Assembly: GCA_020002185.1 (NCBI GenBank)
Contig: CM034539.1
Coordinates: 4,412,031 to 4,476,030, forward strand
Source: Paraescarpia echinospica
Lineage: Eukaryota > Annelida > Polychaeta > Sabellida > Siboglinidae
Reading direction: 5' to 3'
DNA: 64,000 nucleotides
Of this stretch, positions 24,700 to 36,921 are shown piece by piece. The stretch's first letter is position 1, and each line of letters begins with the position of its first letter. The notes below the pieces were generated by a model, which was not told the DNA's origin, ran no database searches, and saw only the letters and a list, made by a program, of their open reading frames with translations. Both the position numbers and the translations under genes were made by a program.

Positions 24700-26440
24700 G
24701 TCTTTGCCTTTGGATTTTGAAATATATATATGCTATAGATCAGCGGTATATTTCACCTGTGTGCATAGAGATGTCATTGAAAATTTCAAATTGCAGATAT
24801 ATATGTCGTTTTATAGTTTTATTATATGGTGGAACCCAGGTGAAAGTGAACAGTGAAAACAATATCAAAATCGGTAAAATACTTTTCGAGATATGAATTT
24901 TTGAAGATGCATTTTTTTTACATTGAAAGCCTATCTCATATACAGTATCAGTGAACTGGAAAAGAGCACCAAAACGTGTGCATATGTTTATTAAAACTAC
25001 AATAAAAACAGTTCTGTTCAATGTTTATCGATGAAATTTGGCAAACTTGTAGTCCTACTTTTCAAATATGTCAAAAAGTTATATTTTACTCATTTGTATT
25101 GGCATAGTTTGCATAAATTGGCATGATTTTCGGGGAAATTTTGTAATTAAATTATATTTTATCATTATTTTGTTGCACATAATAATCACGTTTAAACTAG
25201 CAAATGTAAGGGAAGCTCAGTAGGGAAAGTGTAACTGTTTGTTGACGGTAAACCATATTAATTGATTAATTTAAATATTAATTAATTAATAAATCAATAT
25301 AGCATTTTTGTAGTGATCAGTGTGTAATTTGGCAATTTAAAGCTGCATAGCTCAGCATTTAATATATGTATACCATATGTGTAGACGGAACAGTATGTTA
25401 ATTAATTCATTAATTAACATAAGAAATTAATTAATTAAAAACAAGATGAATGTTTTAGTGATTACTGCGTGTAATACAGCAAATAAAAGCTGAAGTGCTC
25501 AGCAATCAATATATACCGACAATTCAAATAGACAGAAAAATACATTAATTAATTAATAGAACAATATTAATTAATTAATAAAACAAGATAACATTATGTA
25601 GTGATCAGTGTAATATAGCAAATTAAAACTGTGTGGTTCAACATTCAATGTATGTATACCATTGTGTAGACAGAACAATACATTAATTAATTAATTAATA
25701 TAACAAGATTAATTAATTGCTAACTAGATGGATTTTTTTATAATGGTCACAATGTGTAATATAACAATCGAAAGCTGAGGATTTCAACAATTAGTTTTTT
25801 TTTATTGTAGACAAAATAACTATTTATTAATTGATTACAAAAATAATAAATTAACAAATTGACTAAGATGAACAATTTACAGGTAATTTGCACTGAGCAC
25901 AGTGTATATCATCGATCAAATGAAAGCCAAGTAGCCCAGTAATCAAATGTGCATTACAATTTTTTTGGAACAATAAGGTAATACAATAATATTAAATAGT
26001 TAATAGAACGAGACTATAGTTATTTTGAAGTGATTCTTGTGTTTTATTACAAAATATAATTATTATATAAAAATCTTCCTTCATTAATATATTATGTCAT
26101 TATTATAAGCTGAACAATAACATTTTCTGAGTAATATGTATTATGATTTAAAAACGAGAAATTGTAGTACAGGTCTACTATACCTGTATTTAAATTATTC
26201 TGCTAAAACAGAACATGCATATCAGTACACATGTATTATATTATTTCATAATGTTACAAGAAACTGCCTGCAATGCAATTCAGGATGTAATAAATATGCT
26301 TTTACTTGTATGTATCAAAAGTGTGTGGGATGTTGGTCTCACGTACAATATTTTGGGAAATGCGTACCCCGAAACGAAAAAAACCCGTGATATGGTCCTG
26401 CCCTCTGCTGATTATCATGTAATACGGACAACAGTATAAA
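24700..26440. repeat. AT-rich tract with diffuse taattaat repeats
   Basis: At about 25200-25990 diverged units alternate ttaattaattaat blocks with a gtagtgatcagtgtaat-like segment and gctgagtgctcagcaatc-like segment, roughly 150-180 bases per unit. No coding signal was seen in the tract. Confidence 0.6.
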
Positions 26441-28935
26441 TAAGAAACTTTCATTTTTCATATCCAAGATGTTTAATTTACCTGGTAGAGGCTTTCGTCA
26501 ACGTATCACGTCGATTTCATCAGTACCGATTACGCTGAATGACGTCATCGTACACGTGAGGCAGTTCGTAAATGCCCTCGTCTCTGTTGATGGGTGTTTT
26601 GGTTTTCCTGATCCAGATGGCTTCCTTGATATGCCGAACTCTTCTGTTGGGTTACTTGTCTACAATTTTCACTTCCTCCCAGTCTATGATGTGGTTTTCA
26701 GTTGTCGTATGGTCTGTAAGGGCGGATTTATTGATGGTAGACATCAATTTTTTTTTTTCGCTCCTTGTGTATATCTCATTTTTCGTGTTGTCTACGTCCT
26801 TTCTGTGTCCCTCCAGTCTTGGCGCCATCAACACAAAATTCGGCGCTTGGAAGCGAAGAGAGACAGAACAAACGAAGCTGACCTTACCGGAACCCAGCTA
26901 AAAAGGTGGGTGATAAACCTGTCGAAATACAAACTGTCCGGGGCCCAGAATAATATTTTAGCGAAGGGACTAAATTACACGGTAACACCAGAAAAAGTAC
27001 CGACCGAGGAGTTCGTCGTAGCGGCAAAACAAGCGACATGGAACCTACCACAAGAACAAAAAAGACAAACTTCGTGCAGACATCGCGGGAGTTCTGAAAT
27101 CAGCAAAAGTTCCAAAACAGAACCTAGCCAGACAAGAAAGAACAACTTTAAAAGAGCTACAGAATGAGAAGTCCATCATCATACTCCCAGCGGACAAGGG
27201 AAAGGCCACAGTCATCATGGAAACGAAAGAATACCAGGAACAAATGAAAGAAATGCTAAGTTACGAAGCGACATATGAGAAGTTAAAGAAGGATCCGACC
27301 AAGAACTATAAGGCAGAACTCATCAGAATGGTAAATTCCTTGGAGAAGGAAGGAACGATCACCAAAGATCAGTACTGGTACTTGTATCCTACGCTAGAAA
27401 AAGTACCACGGATGTATCACCAAAAATCCACAAGGAGAGGGTGCCACTCAGACCAATTGTCGACTACACACAGACAATAGCATACAGAGTATCCAGAGAA
27501 TTGGCCAACATACCACTTGTTGGAAAAACAGAACACCATACGGAAAACTCACAAGAATTGGTGAAAGAAATGACAAAGCTGAGAATGGAAGAAAGAGAAT
27601 CATTTGTGTCATATGATGTTGTGTCACTATTCACGAAGACCCCGATCAGAGAAGCTTGCAAAGTCATCAGAAAAAGACTAGAGAATGACAAGACACTAAA
27701 GAAGAGAACAAACCTAAACGTAGTCGACATCATGGAGTTGTTGAAATTTGTCTTGGAGACGACATACTTTAGATTTGGAGGAGAAATTTACCAGCAGAAA
27801 TTTGGGGTAGCCATGAGCAGTCCAGTATCCCTTATTGTAGTGAACCTGTACATGGAGGACCTGGAGCAGAAAATCATAGCCACAGCACCAGTCGATTGCC
27901 AACCGAGAAACTGGAAGCGATATGTGGACAATGTAATTTGCCTGGTACACACAGGAAAGGCAAATAAATTACAACAACACATGAACACTGTAAACCCCAC
28001 AGGTATAATCATTTTCACGCGGGAAGACGAAGAGAACAACAGCATGCCCTTCTTGGATGCAAAGTTCACCAGAAAGGAAGATGGCAGTGTGAAGTCCACA
28101 GTGTACAGGAAGAAGACGCACACTGACCAATACCTGAACCTTTGCGTCCCACCACCCCAAACATCAGAAGTTGGGAGTTGTCAGAACCCTTATGAACAGG
28201 TGTGAGACAATAACTTCGGAGGAGGGGGACAAGAAAGAAGAGGTGGAACACTTGAGAGGAGCTCTAAGAGTATGTGGCTGTCCGTCGTGGGCCTTGATAG
28301 CAGTAAGAAGAAACATACCAACAAAAAGACTAAGGACAAAAACTATCGGAGCCAAGTAGTCATCCCATACATAGATGGGGTCTCAGAGAGACTACATCGA
28401 GTACTGAAGAACTATGGAGTAGCAACAGCCATGCGTCCCCACACCACCCGCAGGCACCTGTTGGTACATCCCAAAGACAAAATACAGCTAGAAGAACAGG
28501 GCGAATTGGTGTACCAAATACCGTGCAAGAATTGTGGTGCTGAGTACATTGGGTAGACAGGAAGACTACTCAAAACAAGTCTAGAGGAACACAGAAAAGA
28601 CGTAGACAACACGAAAAATGAGAAATACACAAGGAGCGGAAACAAAAATCCGCCCTTACAGACCATACGACAACTGAAAACCACATCATAGACTGGGAGG
28701 AAGTGAAAATTGTAGACAAGTAACCCAACAGAAGAGTTCGGCATATCAAGGAAGCCATCTGGATCAGGAAAACCAAAACACCCATCAACAGAGACGAGGG
28801 CATTTACGAACTGCTTCACGTGTACGATGACGTCATTCAGCGTCATCGGTACAGTTGAAGTCGACGTGATACGTTGACGAAAGCCTCTACCAGGTAAATT
28901 AAACATCTTGGATATAAAAAATGAAAGTTTCTGAT
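26441..28935 (+). mobile_element. Penelope-like element with inverted terminal copies
   Basis: Left 26441-26820 and right 28590-28935 are an inverted pair of about 350 bp, beginning agaaactttcattttt and including ttacctggtagaggctttcg. The left copy equals the reverse complement of the element's own 3' end, the pseudo-LTR arrangement known for Penelope-like elements. Between them lie RT and GIY-YIG remnants on the plus strand. The left copy has an extra ~30-base insertion near 26735. Confidence 0.85.
26832..28720 (+). pseudogene. Penelope-like reverse transcriptase with GIY-YIG endonuclease, decayed
   Basis: N-terminal part reads VINLSKYKLSGAQNNILAKG and IIILPADKGKATVIM in two frames. The RT core shows RPIVDY, SYDVVSLFTKTPI, KFGVAMSSPVSLIV and RYVDNV. 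The catalytic YVDD is YVDN (27921-27932), which should kill the polymerase. FLDAKFTRKEDGS follows. The GIY-YIG domain reads YQIPCKNCGAEYIG with TAG at 28554 where Gln is usual, then TGRLLKTSLEEHRKDV. At least three frameshifts and several stops are present. Confidence 0.85.
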
Positions 28936-30736
28936 TTGAAAACGAACTATCCTGAAGAATGTTCAGTAATCTTAGGACAACAGTATAGCCGATGGATATT
29001 GCCGAAGCCGCTCACGGAAACATCCGAACGTTCTAAATTGGAGGGTAGGTGTCTTCTAAGCTCTAGGGGCACATGAGTTGGACCAACAGTGGTGTTTTTC
29101 ATTGTGTATTTTAGAAGTAGAAACGTAATAGATTATCTTGGCAAAACGACATCAAACTTACATTTTCACAAGTATGGGAACGAAACAACAGTTGTTTTCG
29201 TTGTAATTTTTCACAACGTTACACTAAACTCCCTACAATGGCGTTCTGGATATAAACAGGTTATTATATTACCTTTAATTAGATGCATCACATTAATATG
29301 TCAGATATTGAGCTCATGTGCCCAATTTTCGTTGTTTCGAGGGCCCCTAAACGCGAAGCCGGGCCGCGTCAAAATCAATTGGACGCAAATTACCCGACGG
29401 GTATAGCAGCTTCAAAGCACGCTTGTATAATAACCGTTTCAAGTTGCCGCGAAATCAATGATCCTAAAAATGCTAGTTTTATTCAAAAGAAACAACATTT
29501 ATGATCAACTGCGTTGTTACATGGAAACAAGTTGAAAGTCGGAAAAAAATCTTAACAGATTCTCCTCCGACTGAATTAGCAGCGCCGTCTGTTGACACTT
29601 CAGAAGCGGTTTTTAACGTACAAAGTGGGGGGCATTGCCCCACCAGCCCTTTCGTTTGCCTCCCCCAGTCAGCCCCCCCCCCCCCAGTGTGACCCCATTC
29701 TCCCAAACCAACACATTATCTGTACTATGGCAAGGCAGCATATAGATCTATGCAAGTGTTTATGAAGTGACTTCGGCTACTTCATAAACAGTTAATATGC
29801 TACAGGCAACATTACACAACTAAATACATTATGCTAAACTAACATGTAATGTGTTTCAACACCAATACACTGTATTAACACAACACAATTACGTACGTTA
29901 ATATCAATACAACTAATTACGCTGACATCAATACAACTAATTACGTAAATATCAATACAACTAATTACGTTAACACCAACATATTTGAAACATACCTAGT
30001 GGTTTTCTTTGTTATTCAATTAGTATTCGCGTTCTACATTAACGCCGACGTGAGTGGACCGGCCGTCATAATGTCCGCGGTCGAACTGTGGCGATCTGCG
30101 GCGCTTGGCGACAGACATGCATGTCAGGGCTCAGCACACCGTTAGTTTTCCCATTGCCGACCATCTTAACGTTTTGTGTGATTATAAGAAAACATGACCT
30201 ACAAAGTTTCTTAAACTTCTCACCTGCTGGTATTATCATCTCATTGACATGCTGGTCGAGTTTAGTCAAAATCTATTATTTCTAGCTCTCGTAAAATACC
30301 TGTATGTGTGACACCCATCAATATTTACGAATGGATGCAGGCAGTAATCCGGCCAAATACCCTTCCGCTTAGTAAAATCAGCTACTAATGCACCGTTTTA
30401 CTGTCAACAGCATCTACAATCTCACCGAGAAATCTGAATACTCAAATGCATTTATATCAGAGCAGGTGAATTTAGTAAAAAAATAATTTCTCAAAAATAA
30501 ATTGCACTTTTTCGTTTGTAACCAAGCAGGAAGTCCAACAGTGTCTTGACCCCGTCATGTAGTCCGGGGTTTGTGGGAACGCCCACCCATCACCGCCCCG
30601 ACAGCATGCAACAACCGCTCTTCATACATACTGATCTGACTTAGCCATTCAGTCAGTCATCAGCACCGTACCTGAGTTAAGAATCTGGAAGTCCAATCTA
30701 CTGGGGCTCGTACGATTCATCCGGACGCCGAGACGG
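28936..30736. other. Intergenic, short repeats only
   Basis: No gene recognised. A C-run lies at 29675-29690. A 26-base repeat with caatacaactaattacg occurs about four times at 29890-29985. Sequence at 29205-29290 distantly resembles 26240-26300 on the other side of the Penelope-like element, possibly an old flanking duplicate. Confidence 0.5.
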
Positions 30737-31733
30737 ATGAAGATGTCAGCGCAGACCGGGAATGTCGAACAGTCCCACCGGCACCACGATGTCAGGTTTG
30801 CCCAGCACAAGCTGCAGCTGGTGGATGCTGTGCTAAACATCCTACCAGCTTGCATTATGGTGTGGGAACAGACGCAGGCGCTAGAAAGTACCAGCGACAG
30901 AAAGGAGAAGGCTGAAGCCAAAGGGTTCCTGAGAATCTGGAACCACCAACAAACGTTGATCACCGCGCTGATGGGCGACATCCTGGAGATATTTGAAACA
31001 CTCCAGAAGAAGTTGCAAAGGAGTGATTTGTTCATCAACGATCTTCTCACTGTGACTGATGGGGTAATCAAGAAGTTGAACCTAATGGGGGATGGACCAT
31101 TCCCGGGAAGAAGGGAGGAGAAAGTGAGTTGTCCAACCGATAATACTAAAGAGGACCTAACACAAAGTGTAATCACCAGTTCGTTTGTACAAACCGCCGC
31201 GACAGACGAGCAATCAGGTTGGAGGTCGTGCAGGCATCGCACGAATACCTGTCTGAACGCATGCACCCGGACCAGGAGGACGTCATCAAAGACATGAAGG
31301 AGTTAGTGATGTCACGCAGTCTGAGACCATTCGTTGAGCATGGTGTGTGCGTCGTCAGGCGCCTTTTCCCAGAGAAGATTTCTGACTTTGCAGACGGAGC
31401 AGCCGAGCAGTGGGAAAACATGATGAATTTGTCATTCCTGCCTGATGTATGTGATCACAGCTGTAAGTTGACTGTCAGACTGCGCCAACTTCTGCCAGTC
31501 ACAACTGGTTCAGTTCAGAAAGTGTTTGCATCTTTGGCTTGTATGATTACATACGCTATGCAGACCGAAAGATCGTGAGTCACCACAACCTCTTGGTCAA
31601 TAATCACCGCACCAGTATGAATGATAACACGAGAAACGCACGACTCATGGTGGCACTGAGAACTGTGGGCACCGCCTGCTATGACCCTCGACCCGCTGTC
31701 GTCAAAGTCTTGGAGAAGACAAGAAGATGCTAG
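30737..31733 (+). pseudogene. Broken transposase-like gene, family uncertain
   Basis: Three overlapping frames (30737-31297, 31219-31578, 31539-31733) give non-repetitive protein-like sequence, including HHDVRFAQHKLQLVDAVLN, GFLRIWNHQQTLITALMGD, VVRRLFPEKISDFADG and LVNNHRTSMNDNTRNARLM. Frame changes near 31200 and 31560 break it. The helical ALMGDILEIFETLQKKLQ part resembles the middle of ZNF862-like hAT-derived proteins, but I do not recognise a catalytic motif. It lies immediately left of the minisatellite that received the Polinton. Confidence 0.35.
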
Positions 31734-31899
31734 ACTACATACTTGGACATCTGCGGACAGCGTGAATTCGTTCGGAAATTCACCCGGTAAACGGGATTCG
31801 TCTAGTCAAATTGAGGCAACAATTTCGGTTGGCCCAACAGTACTTTTGCTCGTTGGTTAAACGTTGCCACAACCTAGCAACATAATGTTCCTCCAACGT

Positions 31900-31996
31900 A
31901 AACGGCAGACATGCTGTGCCAACGTTATCCCAACCATCTATGCCAACCATGAACCAACGTTGTCACAACCATCTATGCCAACCATGAACCAACGTT
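31900..31996. repeat. Minisatellite, left flank of the Polinton
   Basis: Units with caaccatctatgccaaccat and gaaccaacgtt. The same family resumes at 50490. The last six bases, aacgtt (31991-31996), are the left target duplication. Confidence 0.85.
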
Positions 31997-32155
31997 AGTA
32001 GTAGTCTCGGCCATCTGGATAAGCATCCAGGGAGGGACAGGGGCAACCATGGATAAATTCTAAGATGGCGCCTGTTTGAGGTATCTATTTGTGTGTGTAT
32101 GTATGTATGTATGTGTGAGTAGTCACGTGACCGGATATAGTGCACCCCCTGACGG
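31997..32155 (+). repeat. Polinton left terminal inverted repeat
   Basis: Matches the reverse complement of 50381-50489 through tctcggccatctgg, aagcatccagggaggg, aagatggcgcctgt, cacgtgacc and caccccctgacgga. An extra ~45 bases of gtat microsatellite lie at 32075-32120. Confidence 0.88.
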
Positions 32156-32209
32156 AAGAGAGCGGAGTGAGTAACCCTTGAAGTCCTATCGTGTATATCG
32201 AAGATATGA

Positions 32210-32560
32210 ATGAAAGATCATATATGAAAGTTTAAAAGGTGTTAGAAGGTGGGTAATTAGAGATAAAGAAGTATACTGAATGATGTTTAATAATGTGTTT
32301 TGTATGTATGTATGTATATAAGAATAAGTCTTCCTATGTTGTATCGTGTATAACGAGCGTAAAAGGTGTTGGAAGGTGGGTCATTAGAGATAATGAAGTA
32401 TACTGAAAGATGTGTTGATAGTGTTTTTAATTCGTGCTATGTGTTATCGTGTATAACGAGGAATAAAAGAAAGAGGATATATGAAACTTTAAAAATATGT
32501 GTTGTTAATGAAATTGTATGTGTGTATGTATGTATGTATGTATGTATGTATGAAAGAATG
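32210..32560. repeat. ~125-bp direct repeat and tgta microsatellite in Polinton left arm
   Basis: Segments with aaggtgttagaaggtgggt and gagataaagaagtatactga recur near 32236 and 32362; tatcgtgtata motifs accompany them. A tgta run lies at 32519-32551. Confidence 0.75.
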
Positions 32561-32612
32561 ATTCCTAAGGTAATAACCAACAAAACAACATATTTCCATA
32601 TTTGAATAATAT

Positions 32613-32882
32613 TTAATCGATAATATCAACGAAACCATCATCCTCATCATCCGTATTCGACACCCAATTGTCTTTATCACCCGTGTCCAGAGGAACGATA
32701 TCATCTTCATCATACCAAGGAGATGGCGGATCATAACGCGGTCGTGTAGCCAGCAGCTGACGCATGACGGGAACGAAGAATACCTCGTGTTCAGTGCATA
32801 ACTCTTCGTCTCTGGAACATATATCAAAACTTTGAAAACGAGGTAAAGTCGGTGGGAATAGGCCAGCGATGTAACCAGACAC
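32613..32882 (-). CDS. Acidic hypothetical protein in Polinton left arm
   Basis: About 89 codons on the minus strand ending DDEDDGFVDIID, with WYDEDDIVPLDTGDK before it. There is no ATG; the frame may start after an atgttccag acceptor-like site near 32820. A separate acidic micro-exon-like segment (33188-33240) with tttttag before and gtaagtg after lies upstream on the same strand. I do not recognise the protein. The frame is non-repetitive and could belong to a spliced transcript, or be chance. Confidence 0.3.
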   Translation of the reverse strand: MSGYIAGLFPPTLPRFQSFDICSRDEELCTEHEVFFVPVMRQLLATRPRYDPPSPWYDEDDIVPLDTGDKDNWVSNTDDEDDGFVDIID

Positions 32883-33100
32883 CGCGTAGGTAGCTCACAT
32901 GAGAAGGGGGCAGGCTAGGTCAACAGACGGGTAGAGATAAGAATGGACTATGACACAGGATGTAGTTTTCAACAAGTAAGTGCTGCCGGAATACGGCAGC
33001 AATTTAACCAGACACCGCGTAGCTAGCCGACACGAGAAGAGGGCAGCCGAGGTCAACAGACGCATAGATAATGAAGGACTATGACACAACATGTATATGA
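32870..33100. repeat. Diverged ~130-bp tandem duplication
   Basis: taaccagacaccgcgtagg at about 32872 and taaccagacaccgcgtagc at about 33006 each start a similar ~85-base stretch containing gaggtcaacagacg-like and actatgacaca motifs. Confidence 0.8.
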
Positions 33101-33399
33101 CATTGTGGAGAATGAGGATCGTGGTAAGTAGGTCATACATTAGTAATATTAGTAAAAGTAGGTATATAATCGTTGAACACTTACGTTCACGCCGAGACAT
33201 TGCTGTCGCAGTCACTGCTCACACTGTCATCATCATCTTCATTCCTAAAAAGTAAATATAGACAACTGATACACATAACGAATGAAGTGAGTATAAAGAT
33301 TTAACAAGATTGCCATCCAGAGAATTAACTCTAGATGGCAGGTGGACATGGAAGCCCTTTGGCTTATCGAGAGTCCAACCCTTTTATTTACATATATCC

Positions 33400-36170
33400 A
33401 GCCCTTCTGAGGTATGTGTCGATTTTATTTTTAAACATATTCACACTACTAGCACTCACACAATCATCAGATAATCTGTTCCATTAATTCACAGTCCTTT
33501 GTGAAAATTAGAACTTTCTCACGTCTAATCTACACTGCTCCTTTACTAATGTAACTTCATGTCCTCTAGTCTTTCTATCTTTCTTAACTGAAAAAAAAAT
33601 ATTTCTATCAATATTTTCATAACCATTCAATATTTTAAACACTTCTATCTGATCTCCTCTCAATCTCCTGGTCTCTAGTGTTGTTAAACCACATTCTTTT
33701 AGGCATTTTTCATAACTAAGATCCCTCAGTTTTGGTATCATTTTAGTCGCTCTCCTCTGTACTCTTTCTAGCATATCTATGTCCTTCTTGCGGTATGGCC
33801 TCCACGCTTGTATACAATATTCTAAATGAGGCCTAACTATTGTTTTGTACAGCGGTATTATTAGTTCTTTTTCTTTATATGCTATATTTCGCCTAATCAA
33901 TCCAAGGATTTGATTTCCCTTTGAAGCTGCAATTCCACACTGCTCTGAAACCTTCATGTCAGCACTAATTGTCAGCCCTAAGTCTTTTTCTTTTACAGTA
34001 GTACTTAGTACAGTTCCCCCCATTGTATATTCTACATATTCGTTCCCATGTCCTGTGTGAAGGCATTTACATTTCCCAAAATTGAACAACATTTGCCACT
34101 TTTCAGACCATTTGATCAACCTGTCAAGATCATCTTGTAAATGCTGTCTATCCCCATCACTTTTAATCTTTCTAAATACTTTTGTATCATCTGCAAATTT
34201 CAACACCTTGCTAGCTATATCATCGTCCAAATCGTTTATATATATTAAGAATTATATTGGTCCCAGTACTGATCCCTGTGGAACCCCTCAAAACTGATTT
34301 CCAGTTTGAAGCCTCCCCATCAACAACTACCCGTTGTCTTCTGTCAATCAGCCATTTTTCTATCCAGTTAATTATACCATTTCCTATGCCATGGGCCTTT
34401 AGTTTAAGCAGTAATCTCTGATGTGGCACTTTATCGAAAGCTTTTTGAAAATCTAAGTAGATGATATCTACTGGTGATCCATCATCTACCCACTTAGTGA
34501 TATCTTCCAAAAAACATAACATATTTGTTAAGCATGACCTCGTTTTTAGAAACCCATGTTGAGATGGGTTTATCAAGTTATGTTTAACAAGAAAATCCAC
34601 CATGTGATCTTTAATTAGTCTTTCTAATAATTTACAAATCACCGATGTTAAACTAACTGGTCTATAATTATTTGACTTGTTTCTCGAACCTTTTTTAAAT
34701 AACGGTATAATGTTTGCTTCTTTCCATTCTAAAGGAACCACTCCCTCTTCTAATGACAAGTTGAAAACTGTTGCAAGCGGTATGCTAATTTGTTCTACAA
34801 TATCCAATAGTAGTTTGGGTGAAATACCATCCACTCCAGGTGATTTATTTTCCTTCATAGCCCTAATTTTCTTAGCTACCATTTCTGGGGTTACAATTAA
34901 CTGTCTTAAATAGTCTGAATCTTTCCCCTTGAACTTAGCTTCTGGTACTGGCAGTGAACTAGAGTCTTCTCTGGTAAACACTGAACTAAAATAATTATTT
35001 AGGTCTTCTGCCATTAAGAATCCTTCTGATATTATATTTCCAGCACTATCTTCTAGAGGACCGACCTTATCCTGAACTTTCTGTTTGCTTCGAACATACG
35101 CATAAAAACTCTTGCTGTCATGTTTTATATTACAAGCTAATTTATGTTCATAGCTTCTCTTTGAATTTCTAATTTCAGCTGTAGCTTGGTTTAGTGCTTC
35201 TTTATAAATGTTGTAGTCTTCGTCATTTCCAGTATGTCTATAATATGACTTCCACATCATTTGTTTATACTTAATTTTCTAATGGCTTCTTTCGATAAGT
35301 ATTTCTTTCTGGTCCGTTTACCTTGTTTTTTGAAGGGAACAAATTTATCTACGATGCACTCTATTTCATTCTTTAAGATATTCCAGCATTCTGTTGCTGT
35401 CTTATTCTTCAGTGTATTATTCCAGTCTATCTTTGCTAAATATTTCCTCATTTCCTTATATCTTCCTTTGTGGAAATTTCTCCTGAACTGCTTTTTATTA
35501 TTTCTTTCTGATTTTACTTTGATGGTAAAATGTATCTGGTTGTGATCACTACTTCCCAGAAGCTCACATAATTTAACATTGTCAACTAATTCATTCTGTG
35601 AGGACAAAACTAAGTCTAACACATTCTCTCCCCTGGTTGGTTCTAGCACATGTTGAGAAAGGAAACTATCTTGTACTAAAACTAAAAACTTGTGGTCCTC
35701 ACTACCCATACTCTGTAGAGATGTCCATTTTATATGCCCATGGTTAAAATCCCCCATAATAACACAGTCCCGTTTGCTCACTTCCCTTATAGCGTTTTGT
35801 ATTTTTTCATTCTCTTCTATGCTTATGTTTGGACTTCGATAAACTAATCCAACCGTTAACGTTGAGTTTCCTGTAACTATGTTACACCAAACAGCTTCTT
35901 CGCAATCTGCTTCTCTTTCTAATTTTATTTCATAAGCCTGGATAGATTCTTTAATATATAAAATAACTCCACCTCCCTTTCTTCCTATTCTATCTTTCCT
36001 AAACATTACATATCCTGTCAGTCCAAATTCGGCATCTGATATATCGGTGGTTCCATGATTCGGTTATACCTATTATGTGAGGGTCAATATCTTCTACCAT
36101 AATGTTTAGTTCATTTCTTTTGTTTACTATACTCCTTGCATTTAAAACAAACACATTTATAACTGGGGAA
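33400..36170 (-). pseudogene. CR1-like LINE ORF2: endonuclease and reverse transcriptase
   Basis: The endonuclease begins near 36165 (VINVFVLNARSIVNKRNEL), has a frameshift near 36030, and shows MGDFNHGHIKW and LLGSSDHNQIHF, the catalytic D/N/H residues. The reverse transcriptase shows NKSPGVDGISPKLL, NNYRPVSLTS, IYLDFQKAFDKV and KFADDTKVF. A frame break and a TAA near 34250 interrupt the usual VPQGSVLGP block. The tail includes YCIQAWRPYRKKDIDMLE and ETRRLRGDQIEVFK. It copies LINE RNA into the genome when intact; this copy is dead but recent. Confidence 0.9.
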
Positions 36171-36261
36171 CAGTTTTCCAGACTGTTCTTTGCTGAATAT
36201 TATTTTGCTGCCTTTATGTATGCCTCCGGTTTCAGGCTTCTCTGCGAGTCCCCCTGCGAAT

Positions 36262-36921
36262 TTAGTTTAAATAGATGCAACCTGTCCCACTGTCAACAGA
36301 TCGCAGCAGATTCTCTGAGAATACTGCTGCCCCCTTTCCACTTAGATGGAGGCCTTCTCTCATGTACATATCTTCTCTCCCAACAAAGTACCCCCATAAA
36401 TCTAGGAATCCCACGCCCTCTTCCTCACACATCTGCTCAACTAGTGCGTTGATCGCCATCCTCTTACAGTTTCTGTATCTTGCCCCCCTTCCTCCCATTA
36501 CTGGCAAAATTCCTGAGAGAATAACCTGTTCCTCTCTTGTCTTCTTTAGCTTCCTCACTAGATGTCTGTACTTCTGAACTATCCCAGTTGTTCCCTCCTT
36601 GTCTGCATTGTTTGTCCCAACGTGTACTAGTATAGACCCTCCCTTGCCATGCCCCAATACCTTCTCTACCCTTTCGGTCACATGCTCTATCCTAGCCCCC
36701 GGTAGACATACAACAACGTCCTTCCCCTCGCATATAGTCTTGTCTGTTTTTCTCAGAATTGAATCGCCCATAAACACTCTCTCTTTTCTCCTTGCCCCCT
36801 CAATCACTGCCTCGGAGTAGCTCCTCCGGTTTGCATATGTCTGGTTGTTGTCTTTTCCTCTTGTCGTCTTCTCTCCTGTCACATTCTCTTCCATTCCCTT
36901 CTTTCTCTTCTTTACTCTCAC
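36262..36921 (-). CDS. CR1-like LINE ORF1, SGNH-hydrolase part
   Basis: 219 codons. RVFMGDSILRKTDK holds the nucleophile Ser of the GDS block, VHVGTNNADK is the third block, and REGLHLSGKGAAVFS carries the His. This esterase-like domain is found in ORF1 of some CR1 elements. It overlaps the zinc-finger frame by four bases (36918-36921), so the two parts are split by a -1 or +1 shift or by ATGA coupling. Confidence 0.75.
   Translation of the reverse strand: MRVKKRKKGMEENVTGEKTTRGKDNNQTYANRRSYSEAVIEGARRKERVFMGDSILRKTDKTICEGKDVVVCLPGARIEHVTERVEKVLGHGKGGSILVHVGTNNADKEGTTGIVQKYRHLVRKLKKTREEQVILSGILPVMGGRGARYRNCKRMAINALVEQMCEEEGVGFLDLWGYFVGREDMYMREGLHLSGKGAAVFSENLLRSVDSGTGCIYLN

Noticed and set aside
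26469..27167. 232-codon frame starting MFNLPGRGFRQR
   Set aside because: It reads antisense through the inverted terminal copy of the Penelope-like element and then into its coding part; a chance fusion.
32895..33215. 106-codon minus-strand frame, Leu-rich
   Set aside because: Overlaps the 130-bp duplicated segment, has no recognisable domain, and its hydrophobic stretches follow AT-rich sequence.
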